Positions 23,624 through 34,815 of a stretch of DNA of 64,000 nucleotides are shown piece by piece (position 1 is the stretch's first letter; every line of letters starts with the position of its first letter). The notes below the pieces were generated by a model, which was not told where the DNA came from, did not search any database, and saw nothing but the letters and a program-made list of their open reading frames with translations. The stretch comes from JAEUJM01 sp041908445 (GTDB lineage Bacteria > Actinomycetota > Acidimicrobiia > Acidimicrobiales > DATDAH01), in assembly GCA_041908445.1 (NCBI GenBank), contig JAYRFK010000130.1, positions 1 through 64,000 of the forward strand. Reading direction: 5' to 3'. A program made the translations under genes and the position numbers.

Positions 23624-24279
23624 CGGGAGCGGCGTCGTGCGCCGATGGCGTGGCGAGCCATGCGGGACAGCTCGTCCACGACGTGCTCGCGGTCGAGCTC
23701 GGCGGCGTTGCTCCCGAACAGCAGCGGCCCCAGCACCGCCGCCGACGTGACCATCGAGATGATGGCCCGCACCGCGAACTCGGTATCGGTGTCGTCCACC
23801 CCCCGGGTGCGCATCGCCTCGTTGCCGACCGCGGCGAGCTCGGCCAGGCGGTCGAGCAGGGGGCGGCCGTCGCCGACGGGCGCCAGGATCTCGGGCTCGT
23901 ACTCCGCCGCCGCCAGCAGGTCGACGATCAGTCGCCGCCGGTCCATGGCCAGGTCGTAGAGCCGCCCGACGAACTCGCGCATGTACTCCTCGTCGCGCGA
24001 GGTCTCGTCGGCGTGGGCGCCCCAGCTCGACGCGAACTCGCCGAGGAAGTCGTTGAAGGGCTGGAGGCTGGCCTCGGAGAAGAGGCGGCCCTTCGACCCG
24101 AAGTGCCGGTAGAGCATCACCTCGGGGACCCCCGCCGCCGTGGCGATCTCGCGGGTCGTGGTGGCCGCGTAGCCCTGCTCGGCGAACAGGGCCGACGCGG
24201 CGTCGAGCAGGAGCTGGTGGATCTCGTCGGGTGTGCGCCGGCGAGCCTTCGCGGAGCCCGCCGCGCCCTCAGAGGCCAT
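23620..24279 (-). CDS. TetR family transcriptional regulator of the catabolic operon
   Basis: 219 aa. N-terminal TetR helix-turn-helix at about 18-62 (QLLLDAASALFAEQGYAATT; AAGVPEVMLYRHFGSKGRLF), divergent ligand-binding C-terminal domain. Start MASEGAAGSAKARRRTPDE overlaps the SDR stop by 11 bp and its stop overlaps the next start by 4 bp, so it is embedded in the operon. The tandem inverted repeats upstream of livJ (32931-32969) are its plausible operator; the ligand would be an acyl-CoA intermediate. Confidence 0.88.
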   Translation of the reverse strand: MASEGAAGSAKARRRTPDEIHQLLLDAASALFAEQGYAATTTREIATAAGVPEVMLYRHFGSKGRLFSEASLQPFNDFLGEFASSWGAHADETSRDEEYMREFVGRLYDLAMDRRRLIVDLLAAAEYEPEILAPVGDGRPLLDRLAELAAVGNEAMRTRGVDDTDTEFAVRAIISMVTSAAVLGPLLFGSNAAELDREHVVDELSRMARHAIGARRRSR

Positions 24280-25048
24280 GCAGGTAGCCGCCGTCGACGG
24301 CCATGACCTGGCCCGTGATCCACGACCCCGCGTCGCTGCACAGCACCAGCGCGAGGCCCACCGGGTCGGTCGGGTCGCCCAGGCGGCCGACGGGGTAGCG
24401 CCGGACGCCCTTGGCCTCGGCCTCGGGGTTGGCGTCGAAGAACGCCGCCACCACGCCGTGGCGGATGGCGCCGAGGGCGATGCAATTCGCGGTGATCCCG
24501 TCGGCGGCCGTCTCGGACGCGATCCCGCGCATGAAGCCCATCGCGGCCGCCTTCGCGGTCCCGTAGACCACCTGGCCCGGCTCGCCGGTGCGGCCGGCGT
24601 CCGAGACGATCGTGACGATCCGTCCCCAGCCGGCGGCCTGCATCGGCGGCAGGTAGGCATGGGTGATCCGCATCACGGCGTCGACGTTGAGCGCCATCCA
24701 CGGCACCCAGTCGTCAGACGTGGTGGTCACGAACGGGGCGGGGAAGGCGAACCCGGGGGGCACCCCGGCATTGTTGACCAGGACGTCGACCGGCCCGGTG
24801 GTCTCGACCATGCGGGCGATCGCCTCGGGGTCGGTGACGTCGGCGACGACCGGCCGGGCGACGCCGGCGCCCGCCTCGCCGCCCCCGCCGGTCAGCGCCG
24901 CCACCGCCTGCTCGGCCCGCTCGGCCTCGAGGTCGTTGACCCAGACGTCGGCGCCGGCGGCCCGCAGCCCCCGGGCGATCTCCAGGCCCACGCCCTGGCC
25001 GGCGCCGGTGACGAGGGCGGTCCGCCCCGCCAGGTCGATGCGGCTCAC
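24269..25048 (-). CDS. SDR family oxidoreductase
   Basis: 259 aa classical short-chain dehydrogenase from GTG 25048. NAD(P) motif TGAGQGVG (14-21), NNAG (92-95), catalytic Ser149 (TIVSDAGRTGE), Tyr162 and Lys166 (YGTAK). Asp at the end of the second strand (VWVNDLEAE) favours NAD+. The SDAGRTGEPG..VYGTAK stretch recalls hydroxyacyl-CoA dehydrogenases such as BadH. GTGA overlap with the preceding crotonase stop. Probable role: oxidising a ring hydroxyl on a CoA ester. Confidence 0.9.
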   Translation of the reverse strand: MSRIDLAGRTALVTGAGQGVGLEIARGLRAAGADVWVNDLEAERAEQAVAALTGGGGEAGAGVARPVVADVTDPEAIARMVETTGPVDVLVNNAGVPPGFAFPAPFVTTTSDDWVPWMALNVDAVMRITHAYLPPMQAAGWGRIVTIVSDAGRTGEPGQVVYGTAKAAAMGFMRGIASETAADGITANCIALGAIRHGVVAAFFDANPEAEAKGVRRYPVGRLGDPTDPVGLALVLCSDAGSWITGQVMAVDGGYLHGL

Positions 25049-25869
25049 GATTCCTCCTTCGAGGCACCCGCGGCGGCGGCGCGGAAGTCGGCGGGCCGCT
25101 TCTCGAGGAAGGCGGCGGCGCCCTCGACGATGTCGCCCGAGCGGGTGAACCAGCGGGCCAGCTCGGCCCCGTGCAGGACCGACGACCACTGCTGGTCGAG
25201 CACGGTGGACAGCGACAGCTTGGCGATCCGCAGGCTCTGCGGGCTGAGCGCGAGCAGCTCGTCACACCAGCGGCGCACCTCGTCGTCGAGCTCGTCGTCG
25301 GGCACGACCACGTTGGCCAGCCCCATCTCGACCGCGGCGGCGCCCGAGTAGGTCCGGCAGAGGAACATGATCTCCTTCGCCCGCTTGAGGCCGCACACGA
25401 TCGACAGCAGCTGGGTGCCGCCGGCGGCGGGCACGCTGCCGACGCGGGGCCCGGCCTGGCCGAAGCGGGCGGACTCGCCGGCGATGGTGAGGTCGCACAG
25501 CAGGTTCAGCTCGTTGCCCATGCCGATGCACGATCCCTGCACCCGCCCGATGACCGGCTTGGGGCAGAGGCGGAAGGCCTGCAACCAGTGCAGCGCCACC
25601 TCGACCGGTGGCGGTTCGATGTTCACCGAGCCGTCCGGGCCGGGGACCATGTTGAGGTCGCCGCCACCGCAGAAGTGGCCGCCGGCGCCCGTCACCACGA
25701 CCACGCCGACGGCGTCGTCCCGGGCCGCCACGTTCAGCGCATCGGTCAGCTCCTCCAGGGTCTGACCGCGCATGGCGTTGCGGCGCTGGGGCCGGTTGAT
25801 GGTGACGGTGGCCACGCCGTCCGCCACCTCGTAGAGGAGGTCCTCGTAGGTGGGGGACCCGCTGCTCAT
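25045..25869 (-). CDS. Crotonase of MenB/BadI type (candidate ring-opening hydrolase)
   Basis: 274 aa. Crotonase fold with oxyanion-hole motif HFCGGGDLNMV and SCIGMGNELNLLCDLTIA. In place of the first hydratase Glu it has Gly within FGQAGPRVGSVPAAGGTQ, exactly as in MenB and in 2-ketocyclohexanecarboxyl-CoA hydrolase BadI, and it keeps KRAKEIMFLCRTYS and AVEMGLANVVVP of that branch. MenB makes a ring; BadI opens one. With the surrounding ligase, hydratase and SDR a ring-opening hydrolase is the better guess. ATG 25869; alternative GTG four codons earlier. Confidence 0.85.
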   Translation of the reverse strand: MSSGSPTYEDLLYEVADGVATVTINRPQRRNAMRGQTLEELTDALNVAARDDAVGVVVVTGAGGHFCGGGDLNMVPGPDGSVNIEPPPVEVALHWLQAFRLCPKPVIGRVQGSCIGMGNELNLLCDLTIAGESARFGQAGPRVGSVPAAGGTQLLSIVCGLKRAKEIMFLCRTYSGAAAVEMGLANVVVPDDELDDEVRRWCDELLALSPQSLRIAKLSLSTVLDQQWSSVLHGAELARWFTRSGDIVEGAAAFLEKRPADFRAAAAGASKEES

Positions 25870-25889
25870 GCGCTCGTCGGGCACTGCCG

Positions 25890-26669
25890 TCACCGTCCTT
25901 GCCACTGGGGCTCGCGCTTCTCCAGGAAGGCCATCAGGCCCTCCTGCCGATCGTCGGCGGTGGCGAGCAGGCCCAAGGCACCCGCCTCGGCCCGCAGTCC
26001 GCCGGCCAGGCTCGACTCGGCGCCGGTGGCCATCGCCTGCTTGATCAGTTGCACCGCCAGCGGGGAGTTGGCCGCGATGCGCTGCGCCAGGCCGATGGCC
26101 GCCCCCAGCCAGTCCTCGGCGACCTCGTTGACGAGGCCGAGGTCCAGTGCCCGCGCGGCGTCGATGATGTCGGCGGTGAACATCAGCTCGGCGGCCCGGG
26201 CCGGCCCGACGAGACGGGGCAGGCGCTGGGTGCCGCCAGCGGCGGGCAGCATCCCGATCTTGGCCTCGGGCAGCCCGAGGCGGGCCGTGGGCGACGCCAC
26301 CCGCAGGTCGCAGGCGAGGGCGAGCTCCAGGCCGCCCCCGAGGGCGAACCCCGAGATGGCGGCGATGGTGGGCTGCGAGAGCCCGGCGATGGCGTCGAAG
26401 GCCCCGGTACCGCCCCGTACCTCCCGCCACAGGTCGACGCCGGTCATGGTCGCCATCGCCGGGCCGCGCTCCTTCAGGTCGGCGCCGGCGGAGAACACCG
26501 CCTCGTGGCCGGCGAGGACGACGGCGCGCACGTCGGCGCGGGCGCCGAGCGCGCGGGCGGCATCCTCGAGCTCGTCGAGCAGGCCGGCGCTGAGCGCGTT
26601 GCGCTCGGCGACCCGGTCGATGGTGAGGATGGCCACGGGGCCCTCCTCACGCAGGGTCATGTCGGACAC
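25890..26669 (-). CDS. Enoyl-CoA hydratase/isomerase family protein
   Basis: 259 aa crotonase with both hydratase glutamates in place: the Glu of LGLPEAKIGMLPAAGGTQRL and the Glu of RAAELMFTADII. Oxyanion-hole motif VFSAGADLKE and FALGGGLELALACDL. This is therefore a canonical 2-enoyl-CoA hydratase, unlike the MenB/BadI-type crotonase 20 bp downstream. Likely hydrates the unsaturated CoA ester made from the operon's substrate. Confidence 0.9.
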   Translation of the reverse strand: MSDMTLREEGPVAILTIDRVAERNALSAGLLDELEDAARALGARADVRAVVLAGHEAVFSAGADLKERGPAMATMTGVDLWREVRGGTGAFDAIAGLSQPTIAAISGFALGGGLELALACDLRVASPTARLGLPEAKIGMLPAAGGTQRLPRLVGPARAAELMFTADIIDAARALDLGLVNEVAEDWLGAAIGLAQRIAANSPLAVQLIKQAMATGAESSLAGGLRAEAGALGLLATADDRQEGLMAFLEKREPQWQGR

Positions 26670-26721
26670 GGCGTCTCCAGTCGTGCGGTCGTGGGGATGG
26701 TCGGGTCATGTGGCGGTGGCG

Positions 26722-28251
26722 TCACCCGACGCGCCGATCGCGGTCGGCCCAGTGGGGCTCTCGCACGATCCGCCGCAGGGGCTTGCCGTTCGGGTTGCGG
26801 GGGAGCGGCTCGTCCACGAAGGCGAACGTCCGTGGCGCCTTGAAGCCGGCCAGGCGCTCGCGGGTCCACGCCCCCAGTTGCTCTTCGACGGCGGTGCGGT
26901 CGGCCTCGGTGGCGTGCAGGCGGACGACGGCGTGGACGGCCTCGCCGAAGCGCTCGTCGGGGACGCCGACGACGATCGCCTCCGCCACCGCCTCGTGGGC
27001 CATCAGCGCGTCCTCGACCTCGCGGGGGTACACGTTGAACCCGCCCGAGACGATCATGTCCGCCTTGCGGTCGACGATGAACAGGTAGCCGGCGTCGTCC
27101 AGGTAGGCCACGTCACCGGTGTGGAGCCAGCCGTCGGCGTCGATGGCCGCGGCGGTCTCCTCGGGTCGCCGCCAGTAGCCCGCCATCACCATCGGGCCCC
27201 GCATCCACACCTCGCCCGGCTCGCCGGCGGGGAGGTCCACGCCGTCGTCATCGACGATGCGCACCTCTACGTGCAGGCTGGGCCGGCCCGCCGACGCCAG
27301 CAGGGGACTGCCGACCACGTGCTCCTCCTTGAGCAGGTGGGTGTCGCCCCCCACCGCCTCGGTGAGCCCGTAGCTCTGCACTAAGACGGGGCCGATGACC
27401 TCGAGGCACTCGGCCAGCCGGTCGGGGGCGATGGGCGAGCCGCCGTAGAGGATGGTGCGGATCCGCGACAGGTCCACCGGGTGGACCTTCAGCATCTCGA
27501 CGAGGAAGTAGATCATCGTGGGCACGAGCAGCAGGAAGGTGACCTGCTGCTCCTCGAGGGCGTCGAGCAGCTCCTCGGGGTCGAAGCCCCGGTGCAGCAC
27601 CTGGCGGCCCCCGCGGTAGAGGAACGGGTACGAGAAGCCGCCGCTGGCGTGGCTCATGGGGCCGACGTGGATCAACACGTCGTCAGGTGTGATGCCCACC
27701 TCGAGCAGGGTGTGGGTGGTCGACGCCAGCCAGTTGCCGTGGGTCTGGAGGGCGCCCTTGGGGCGTCCCGTGGTTCCCGACGAGTACATGATGGCGGCGA
27801 CGGTCGACTCGTCGAGGTCGGCGGGCGGCGTGGTCGGGTCGGCGGCCTCCAGCATCGCCTCGTACCCGGGACCGGTGGCGATCACCTCGGCGCCGTCGGG
27901 CAGGGCGACCCCCTCGAGCAGCGGGGCGTACTCGTCGCTCACGATGAGGAGGGCCACGTCGGCGTCGGTGAGCTGGTACTCGATCTCGGGGCCCGCCGAC
28001 CTCGGGTTGACGTACGTGCGCACCAGGCCGGCCTTCAACAGCCCGTAGGTCGTGTCAAACCACTCGAGCCGGTTGCCGAGCAGCAGCGCCACCCGGTCGC
28101 CCGGGGCGAGGCCACGCGCGAGCAGCGCGTTGCCCAGCCGGTTGGCCCGCTCGTTCACCTCTCGGAAGCTGGCCTGGCGGTCGCCGTCGACCACGGCGCA
28201 GCGCTCGCCGTGGTTGCGGGCCGCTCGTTCCACCAGTTCACCCAGATGCAT
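26722..28251 (-). CDS. Acyl-CoA ligase (AMP-forming)
   Basis: 509 aa ANL-superfamily ligase. Motifs: P-loop YSSGTTGRPKGALQTHGN (about 155), SYGLTEAVGGDTH, GWLHTGDVAYLDDAGYLF, IVDRKADMIVSGGFNVYP and the C-terminal catalytic Lys in NPNGKPLRRIV. Activates a carboxylic acid to its CoA ester. Its start overlaps livF by 14 bp, so import and activation are coupled. Comparable in size and position to AliA-type or FadD3-type ligases; substrate unproven. Confidence 0.9.
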   Translation of the reverse strand: MHLGELVERAARNHGERCAVVDGDRQASFREVNERANRLGNALLARGLAPGDRVALLLGNRLEWFDTTYGLLKAGLVRTYVNPRSAGPEIEYQLTDADVALLIVSDEYAPLLEGVALPDGAEVIATGPGYEAMLEAADPTTPPADLDESTVAAIMYSSGTTGRPKGALQTHGNWLASTTHTLLEVGITPDDVLIHVGPMSHASGGFSYPFLYRGGRQVLHRGFDPEELLDALEEQQVTFLLLVPTMIYFLVEMLKVHPVDLSRIRTILYGGSPIAPDRLAECLEVIGPVLVQSYGLTEAVGGDTHLLKEEHVVGSPLLASAGRPSLHVEVRIVDDDGVDLPAGEPGEVWMRGPMVMAGYWRRPEETAAAIDADGWLHTGDVAYLDDAGYLFIVDRKADMIVSGGFNVYPREVEDALMAHEAVAEAIVVGVPDERFGEAVHAVVRLHATEADRTAVEEQLGAWTRERLAGFKAPRTFAFVDEPLPRNPNGKPLRRIVREPHWADRDRRVG

Positions 28252-28998
28252 CGGAGGCGTGCTCCTCGGTCGGGGCGGCGCCCAGGGCGCCGCCGGTCAG
28301 GTAGGTCCGTTCGATCTCGTCGAGCCGCCCGCGCAGGTCGTCGGCGTCGCCCTCCAATGCGCAGCGGCCCCGGCGCAGCACCATGGCGCGATCGGCCAGG
28401 TCGAGGGCCAGGCGGGCGTGCTGCTCGACCAGCACCACGGCCATGCCCCGGTCGGCGGCCCCCCGCAGTTCGACCAGCAGGCGGTGCACCATCCTCGGCG
28501 CCAGCCCGAGCGAGAGCTCGTCCACCAGCAGCACCGCCGAGTCCGCAGCGAGGGCCCGGGCCAGCGAGAGCATCTGCTGCTGGCCGCCCGAGAGGAGACC
28601 GGCGCGGCGATGGCGGTGCTCGGCCAGTTCGGGGAAGAGCGCCAGCGCCCGCTCGGGGTCGCCGCGGCCGAGGCGCAGGTTGTCGGCCACCGTCAGCCGG
28701 TGGAACACCGAGCGCTCCTCGGTGATCAGGCCCATCCCCCGCCGGGCGCGCCCGGCCAGGCTCGCAGTCGTGGCCCGACCGCGGAGGCGGACCTCGCCAC
28801 CGAGGGCGGGCAGGGCGCCGGCCAGGGCCAGCAGGGTGGTGGACTTCCCCGCCCCGTTGGCCCCGAGCACGGCCAGGATCTCCCCGCGCCCCACGTGCAG
28901 GTCGAGGTCGTGGACGACGGGCCGCCGCCCGTAGCCGGCCGTCAGGCCGCGCGCCTCCAGGACGACCTCGGCGCCGGGCCCGGGCACGCCCGCGCCGG

Positions 28999-29002
<4 letters not shown>
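28238..29002 (-). CDS. livF: LivF-type ABC transporter ATPase
   Basis: 254 aa. Walker A GANGAGKST, signature LLSGGQQQMLSLARAL, Walker B AVLLVDELSLGLAP (DELSxGLAP is the LivF hallmark) and VVLVEQHA. Second ATPase of a branched-chain-amino-acid/hydrophobic-acid (HAAT) importer. ATGA overlap with the fused permease/ATPase gene. Confidence 0.92.
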
Positions 29003-31659
<2,657 letters not shown>

Positions 31660-31669
31660 GGGACGGTCG

Positions 31670-32914
31670 CTACTCCGCCAGCGGTTCGAACGGGTTCACG
31701 AACTCACCGGTCAGGGGGACCGTCGCGCCGTCCTCGACCTGGTTGAACAAGACGTGGGTGTTGAACGTGCGCTCGAAGGTCGGGATGCCGACGAGCGGCT
31801 CCTGGAAGGAGAAGGGTGGGATGATCCCGAGGTCGATCTCGCCCAGCTCCTCGAGCGCGGCCGTGATCGACGGGCCGGTCAGGTCGGAGGCCTCGGCCGC
31901 GGCCAGGGCGAAGATCTGGACCCCCGCCCAGGCGTTCACGGCGACGTCGTCGTAGGCGAACTCCTCACCCGAGGCGTCGAAGTCGGCGACGACGTCGGCC
32001 ATCTCGTCGTACTCGTCGGACACGGGCAGGAAGAAGCTGGTCAGGTAGACGCCTTCGGCGTCGTCCCCCAACTCCTCGACCGAGGTGGGGTCGAGGGCCG
32101 CCTGGGGCGCGATCAGGTCGACGTCGGCGCCGGCCTGGCGGGCGGCCACCACGAAGCGGGTGGCGTCGGCCGTGGTGAGCGCGATGGCGACCGCCCCGAC
32201 CCCGTCGGACGAGGCCGCCACCGCCGTCGACAGGTCGGGGGTGTTGGGGGCCACGGGCGTCTGGTTGGCCACCGTGCCGCCGTTGGGCTCGCTCCCCAGG
32301 CCAACGGCGCCGGCGGCGAGTTGGCCCCCCTCGATGTCGACGTAGGCCACGCCCACCTCGTCGACCCCGATCTCGGACGCCAGCGCGCCCATGGCGACCG
32401 CGTATCCGGCCGTGCCGAGGGTGATCGGGTACGCCGCCGGGCTCTGGAAGTCGACGCCGCCGACGCCGAGGTTGGCGATGCTCGGGATCCCCGCCTCCTC
32501 CAGCACCGGCAGGTACGCCGCCCCCTGGGTGGTGGTGCTGCCGATCACCGCGGCGAATTCCTCGTCCACGGCCTGGCGGGCGCAGGCCGCGGCGGCGTTG
32601 GCGTTGCGCTCGGCGTCGCACAGTTCGATCTCGACGGGGCGGCCGTCGATCCCGCCGTCGCGGTTGATGCCGTCGGCCGCCGCCTGGGCGCCACCCTCGA
32701 GGTTGGAGAAGTCCTCGCCGAGGCCCTCGACGTCGGCCAGGGCCATCAGCCGGACCGGCTCCCCGGTCAGGGCGTCGGCCGGATCGGCGGCGTCGGTGGT
32801 GTCCGGCGCCTCCGTCCCCGACGAGCTGTCGCCCTCGTCCCCGCCGTCGTCGCTGCTGCACGCGGTCAGCGCGAGCACGAACGCGATCACCACCAGAAGC
32901 GTGCGCTTCTTCAT
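31670..32914 (-). CDS. livJ: LivJ-type substrate-binding lipoprotein
   Basis: 414 aa. Lipobox LTAC (Cys19 in LALTACSSDD), Asp/Ser/Thr-rich linker to about 50, then a periplasmic-binding-protein type 1 (peripla_BP_6) domain: GGAQAAADGINRDGGIDGRP, AVIGSTTTQGAAYLPVLEEAGIPSI (cited in parts), VPLTGEFVNPFEPLAE at the C-terminus. First gene of the operon with a tandem operator just upstream. Specificity unknown; genomic neighbours argue for a CoA-activated acid. Confidence 0.88.
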   Translation of the reverse strand: MKKRTLLVVIAFVLALTACSSDDGGDEGDSSSGTEAPDTTDAADPADALTGEPVRLMALADVEGLGEDFSNLEGGAQAAADGINRDGGIDGRPVEIELCDAERNANAAAACARQAVDEEFAAVIGSTTTQGAAYLPVLEEAGIPSIANLGVGGVDFQSPAAYPITLGTAGYAVAMGALASEIGVDEVGVAYVDIEGGQLAAGAVGLGSEPNGGTVANQTPVAPNTPDLSTAVAASSDGVGAVAIALTTADATRFVVAARQAGADVDLIAPQAALDPTSVEELGDDAEGVYLTSFFLPVSDEYDEMADVVADFDASGEEFAYDDVAVNAWAGVQIFALAAAEASDLTGPSITAALEELGEIDLGIIPPFSFQEPLVGIPTFERTFNTHVLFNQVEDGATVPLTGEFVNPFEPLAE

Positions 32915-32930
32915 GCCGATTCCCCCCCGG

Positions 32931-32969
32931 ATGTAAGTGACGCTTACTTGATGTTAGTGATGCTTACAT
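32931..32969 (-). promoter_or_regulatory. Tandem operator upstream of livJ
   Basis: Two copies of a near-palindrome, GTAAGTGACGCTTAC (32933-32947) and GTTAGTGATGCTTAC (32953-32967), spaced exactly 20 bp. Outer arms ATGTAAG/CTTACAT make the whole 39 bp an imperfect palindrome. It starts 17 bp upstream of the livJ start codon. Two same-face sites at two helical turns are typical for TetR-family repressors bound as pairs of dimers; the TetR gene in the operon is the likely partner. Confidence 0.7.
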
Positions 32970-33007
32970 CAGCCGTCAGACAACGTCAAGAGGCGAACCC
33001 GGGCGAA

Positions 33008-33050
33008 CTCGAGGCAAGGGCGCGCGGCCGGCGCGCGCTAGTGCCTCGAG
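33008..33050 (-). terminator. Hairpin overlapping the end of the GH36 gene
   Basis: CTCGAGGCA (33008-33016) pairs with TGCCTCGAG (33042-33050), enclosing a second GC-only palindrome (GCGCGC...GCGCGC). The right arm covers the last codons before the stop at 33038-33040. It probably ends the alpha-galactosidase transcript. Confidence 0.6.
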
Positions 33051-34780
33051 AACGGCGGGGCGAGGGGGATGGCCTGGCCGACGCCGCTGCGGAGTTGCGT
33101 CGGGATGGGGTGGTCGCCGGCGCCGGCGAGCAGGTCGTCGCAGCGGGCGGCCACGCCCTCGACCGCGGCCGCGTCGGAGGCGCGGCCGAGGGCGAGGGCC
33201 TCGTCGAGCAGGGCGCGCTCGGCGGGGCCGAGGAGGGCGAGGTCGTCGGAGACGATGGCCATGCCACCGGACACGCCGACGGCCAGCGCCCACGCCCGGG
33301 CGGCCTCCGGCGAGAGCTGGGTCTCGGAGGTTCGCAGCATGATGCAGTCCGGGTCGTTCAGCCAGAGGCGGCGGTGGAGGAACGAGCGGGCGAGGGTGGA
33401 GCGCCACGCCCCCTTGGTCGCGGGGCTGACCTCCTCGTAGCCGGGCATCGCGAACTCGTCGATGCGCTCCCACGAGGGGGACACGTCGGGGCCGATGCGC
33501 ATGCCGTCGACCACGCCGACGACCGAGCCCAGCGGGCAGCCGCAGGCGAGGATGAAGGTGTCGTCGCCGGCGCCGCGGCGGATGGCCTCGTAGCCCCGGC
33601 GCACCCGCTCGGCCGGCGTCGCCGTCGGGTCGTGCCAGCGGCCCCGGTCGAGCGCCGGCGCACAGGTGAAGTCCAGCTTCAGGTAGCGGTAGCCCATGTC
33701 GACCAGCGCGGCGGCGGTGTCGGCCAGGTGCTGCTGCACCTCGGGGTGCGTCGTGTCGAGGGTGCCCTGGAAGCCGTCCCAGTCGGGGTTCCACCAGCCC
33801 ATGAGGAGGTCCTCGTCGGTGCCGGCGAGGGTGACGTCGCGGGCGGCCCACTCCGGGTGGGCGGACAGCACCGCCGAGCGGGGGTGGGCGATGAACGGCG
33901 CCATCCAGATGCCGGGCGTGTACCCGGCGCCGGCGATGTCGGCGGCCAGGCGGTCGACGCCCGACGAGAACTTGTCGTTGGTGACGAGCCAATCGCCGAT
34001 GGCGGCCTGGTAGCCGTCGTCCACCTGGAACACCGTGAAGGGCCAGTCGCCGGCGAGGGCCAGGTTCGACCGCACGTGCTCCTCGGTGAGCGAGTGGAAG
34101 TAGTGGTACCAGCTGCACCAGCCCGCCTGGAACGGGGCGTCGACCCGGGCGCCCTCGGCCCGGCCGGTCTCGGCCGCCCAGCCCTCGAGCAGCTCGACGA
34201 CGTCGGGCCCCTCGTCGACGACCACGTCGTGGAGGTCGCGGGAGTCGCCGGCCGGCAGCGTCGCCCCGCCGAGGAACGCCTCCGCGACCACCTCGACCGT
34301 GCCGTCCCCGCCCGCGGCGCGGCGGACCCGGAGGGTGCCCTCGTGGGTCGCGCCACCGACGAAGCCGACGAGGTGGGCGGGGTCGTCGCCACCCACGGCC
34401 CGGAACGCGGTCACCTGCTCGGAGCGCACCTCGCCCTCGGGGGCGATCGCCGGGTTCGCGTGGTGCACCCGACGGGCGAAGTCGATGATGTCCTCCATCA
34501 TCGGGTCGCCCGCCTGCGTGCGGGACGGGTCGACGTGCTCGCCGAGGGTCACGGCGCCCGTCGGCGACCACGACTGGTAGCCCTGCTGGAACACCCGGAC
34601 GGGCCCGGCACCGACGGCGCCGTCGAGGCGCAGGACGAGGCGCACGGCGGTGACCGCCGCCCCCGCGTCGCCCTGGTTGGCCACCGACCAGGACCACCGC
34701 CCGGGGCCGGCCTCGCGCACCGTCACCTCGAGCGCCGGGCTCGCCGGCACGACCTCGGTCCGCAGCACCGTCATCGTCAT
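33038..34780 (-). CDS. GH36-family alpha-galactosidase (melibiase)
   Basis: 580 aa. N-terminal beta-sandwich, then the (beta/alpha)8 domain: QAGWCSWYHYFHSLTEEHV, FQVDDGYQAAIGDW, PGIWMAPFIAHP, nucleophile Asp in YRYLKLDFTCAP (near residue 368) and acid/base Asp in RIGPDVSPSW. CGCPLGS before the acid/base is typical of GH36. No signal peptide, so cytoplasmic: removes terminal alpha-galactosides (or related alpha-linked sugars) after uptake. No sugar transporter is adjacent. ATG 34780 with a second Met at +3. Confidence 0.9.
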   Translation of the reverse strand: MTMTVLRTEVVPASPALEVTVREAGPGRWSWSVANQGDAGAAVTAVRLVLRLDGAVGAGPVRVFQQGYQSWSPTGAVTLGEHVDPSRTQAGDPMMEDIIDFARRVHHANPAIAPEGEVRSEQVTAFRAVGGDDPAHLVGFVGGATHEGTLRVRRAAGGDGTVEVVAEAFLGGATLPAGDSRDLHDVVVDEGPDVVELLEGWAAETGRAEGARVDAPFQAGWCSWYHYFHSLTEEHVRSNLALAGDWPFTVFQVDDGYQAAIGDWLVTNDKFSSGVDRLAADIAGAGYTPGIWMAPFIAHPRSAVLSAHPEWAARDVTLAGTDEDLLMGWWNPDWDGFQGTLDTTHPEVQQHLADTAAALVDMGYRYLKLDFTCAPALDRGRWHDPTATPAERVRRGYEAIRRGAGDDTFILACGCPLGSVVGVVDGMRIGPDVSPSWERIDEFAMPGYEEVSPATKGAWRSTLARSFLHRRLWLNDPDCIMLRTSETQLSPEAARAWALAVGVSGGMAIVSDDLALLGPAERALLDEALALGRASDAAAVEGVAARCDDLLAGAGDHPIPTQLRSGVGQAIPLAPPFSRH

Positions 34781-34815
34781 GGCGACCGTTCTAGTGCGAC
34801 CGGCCGATGGAGTCG

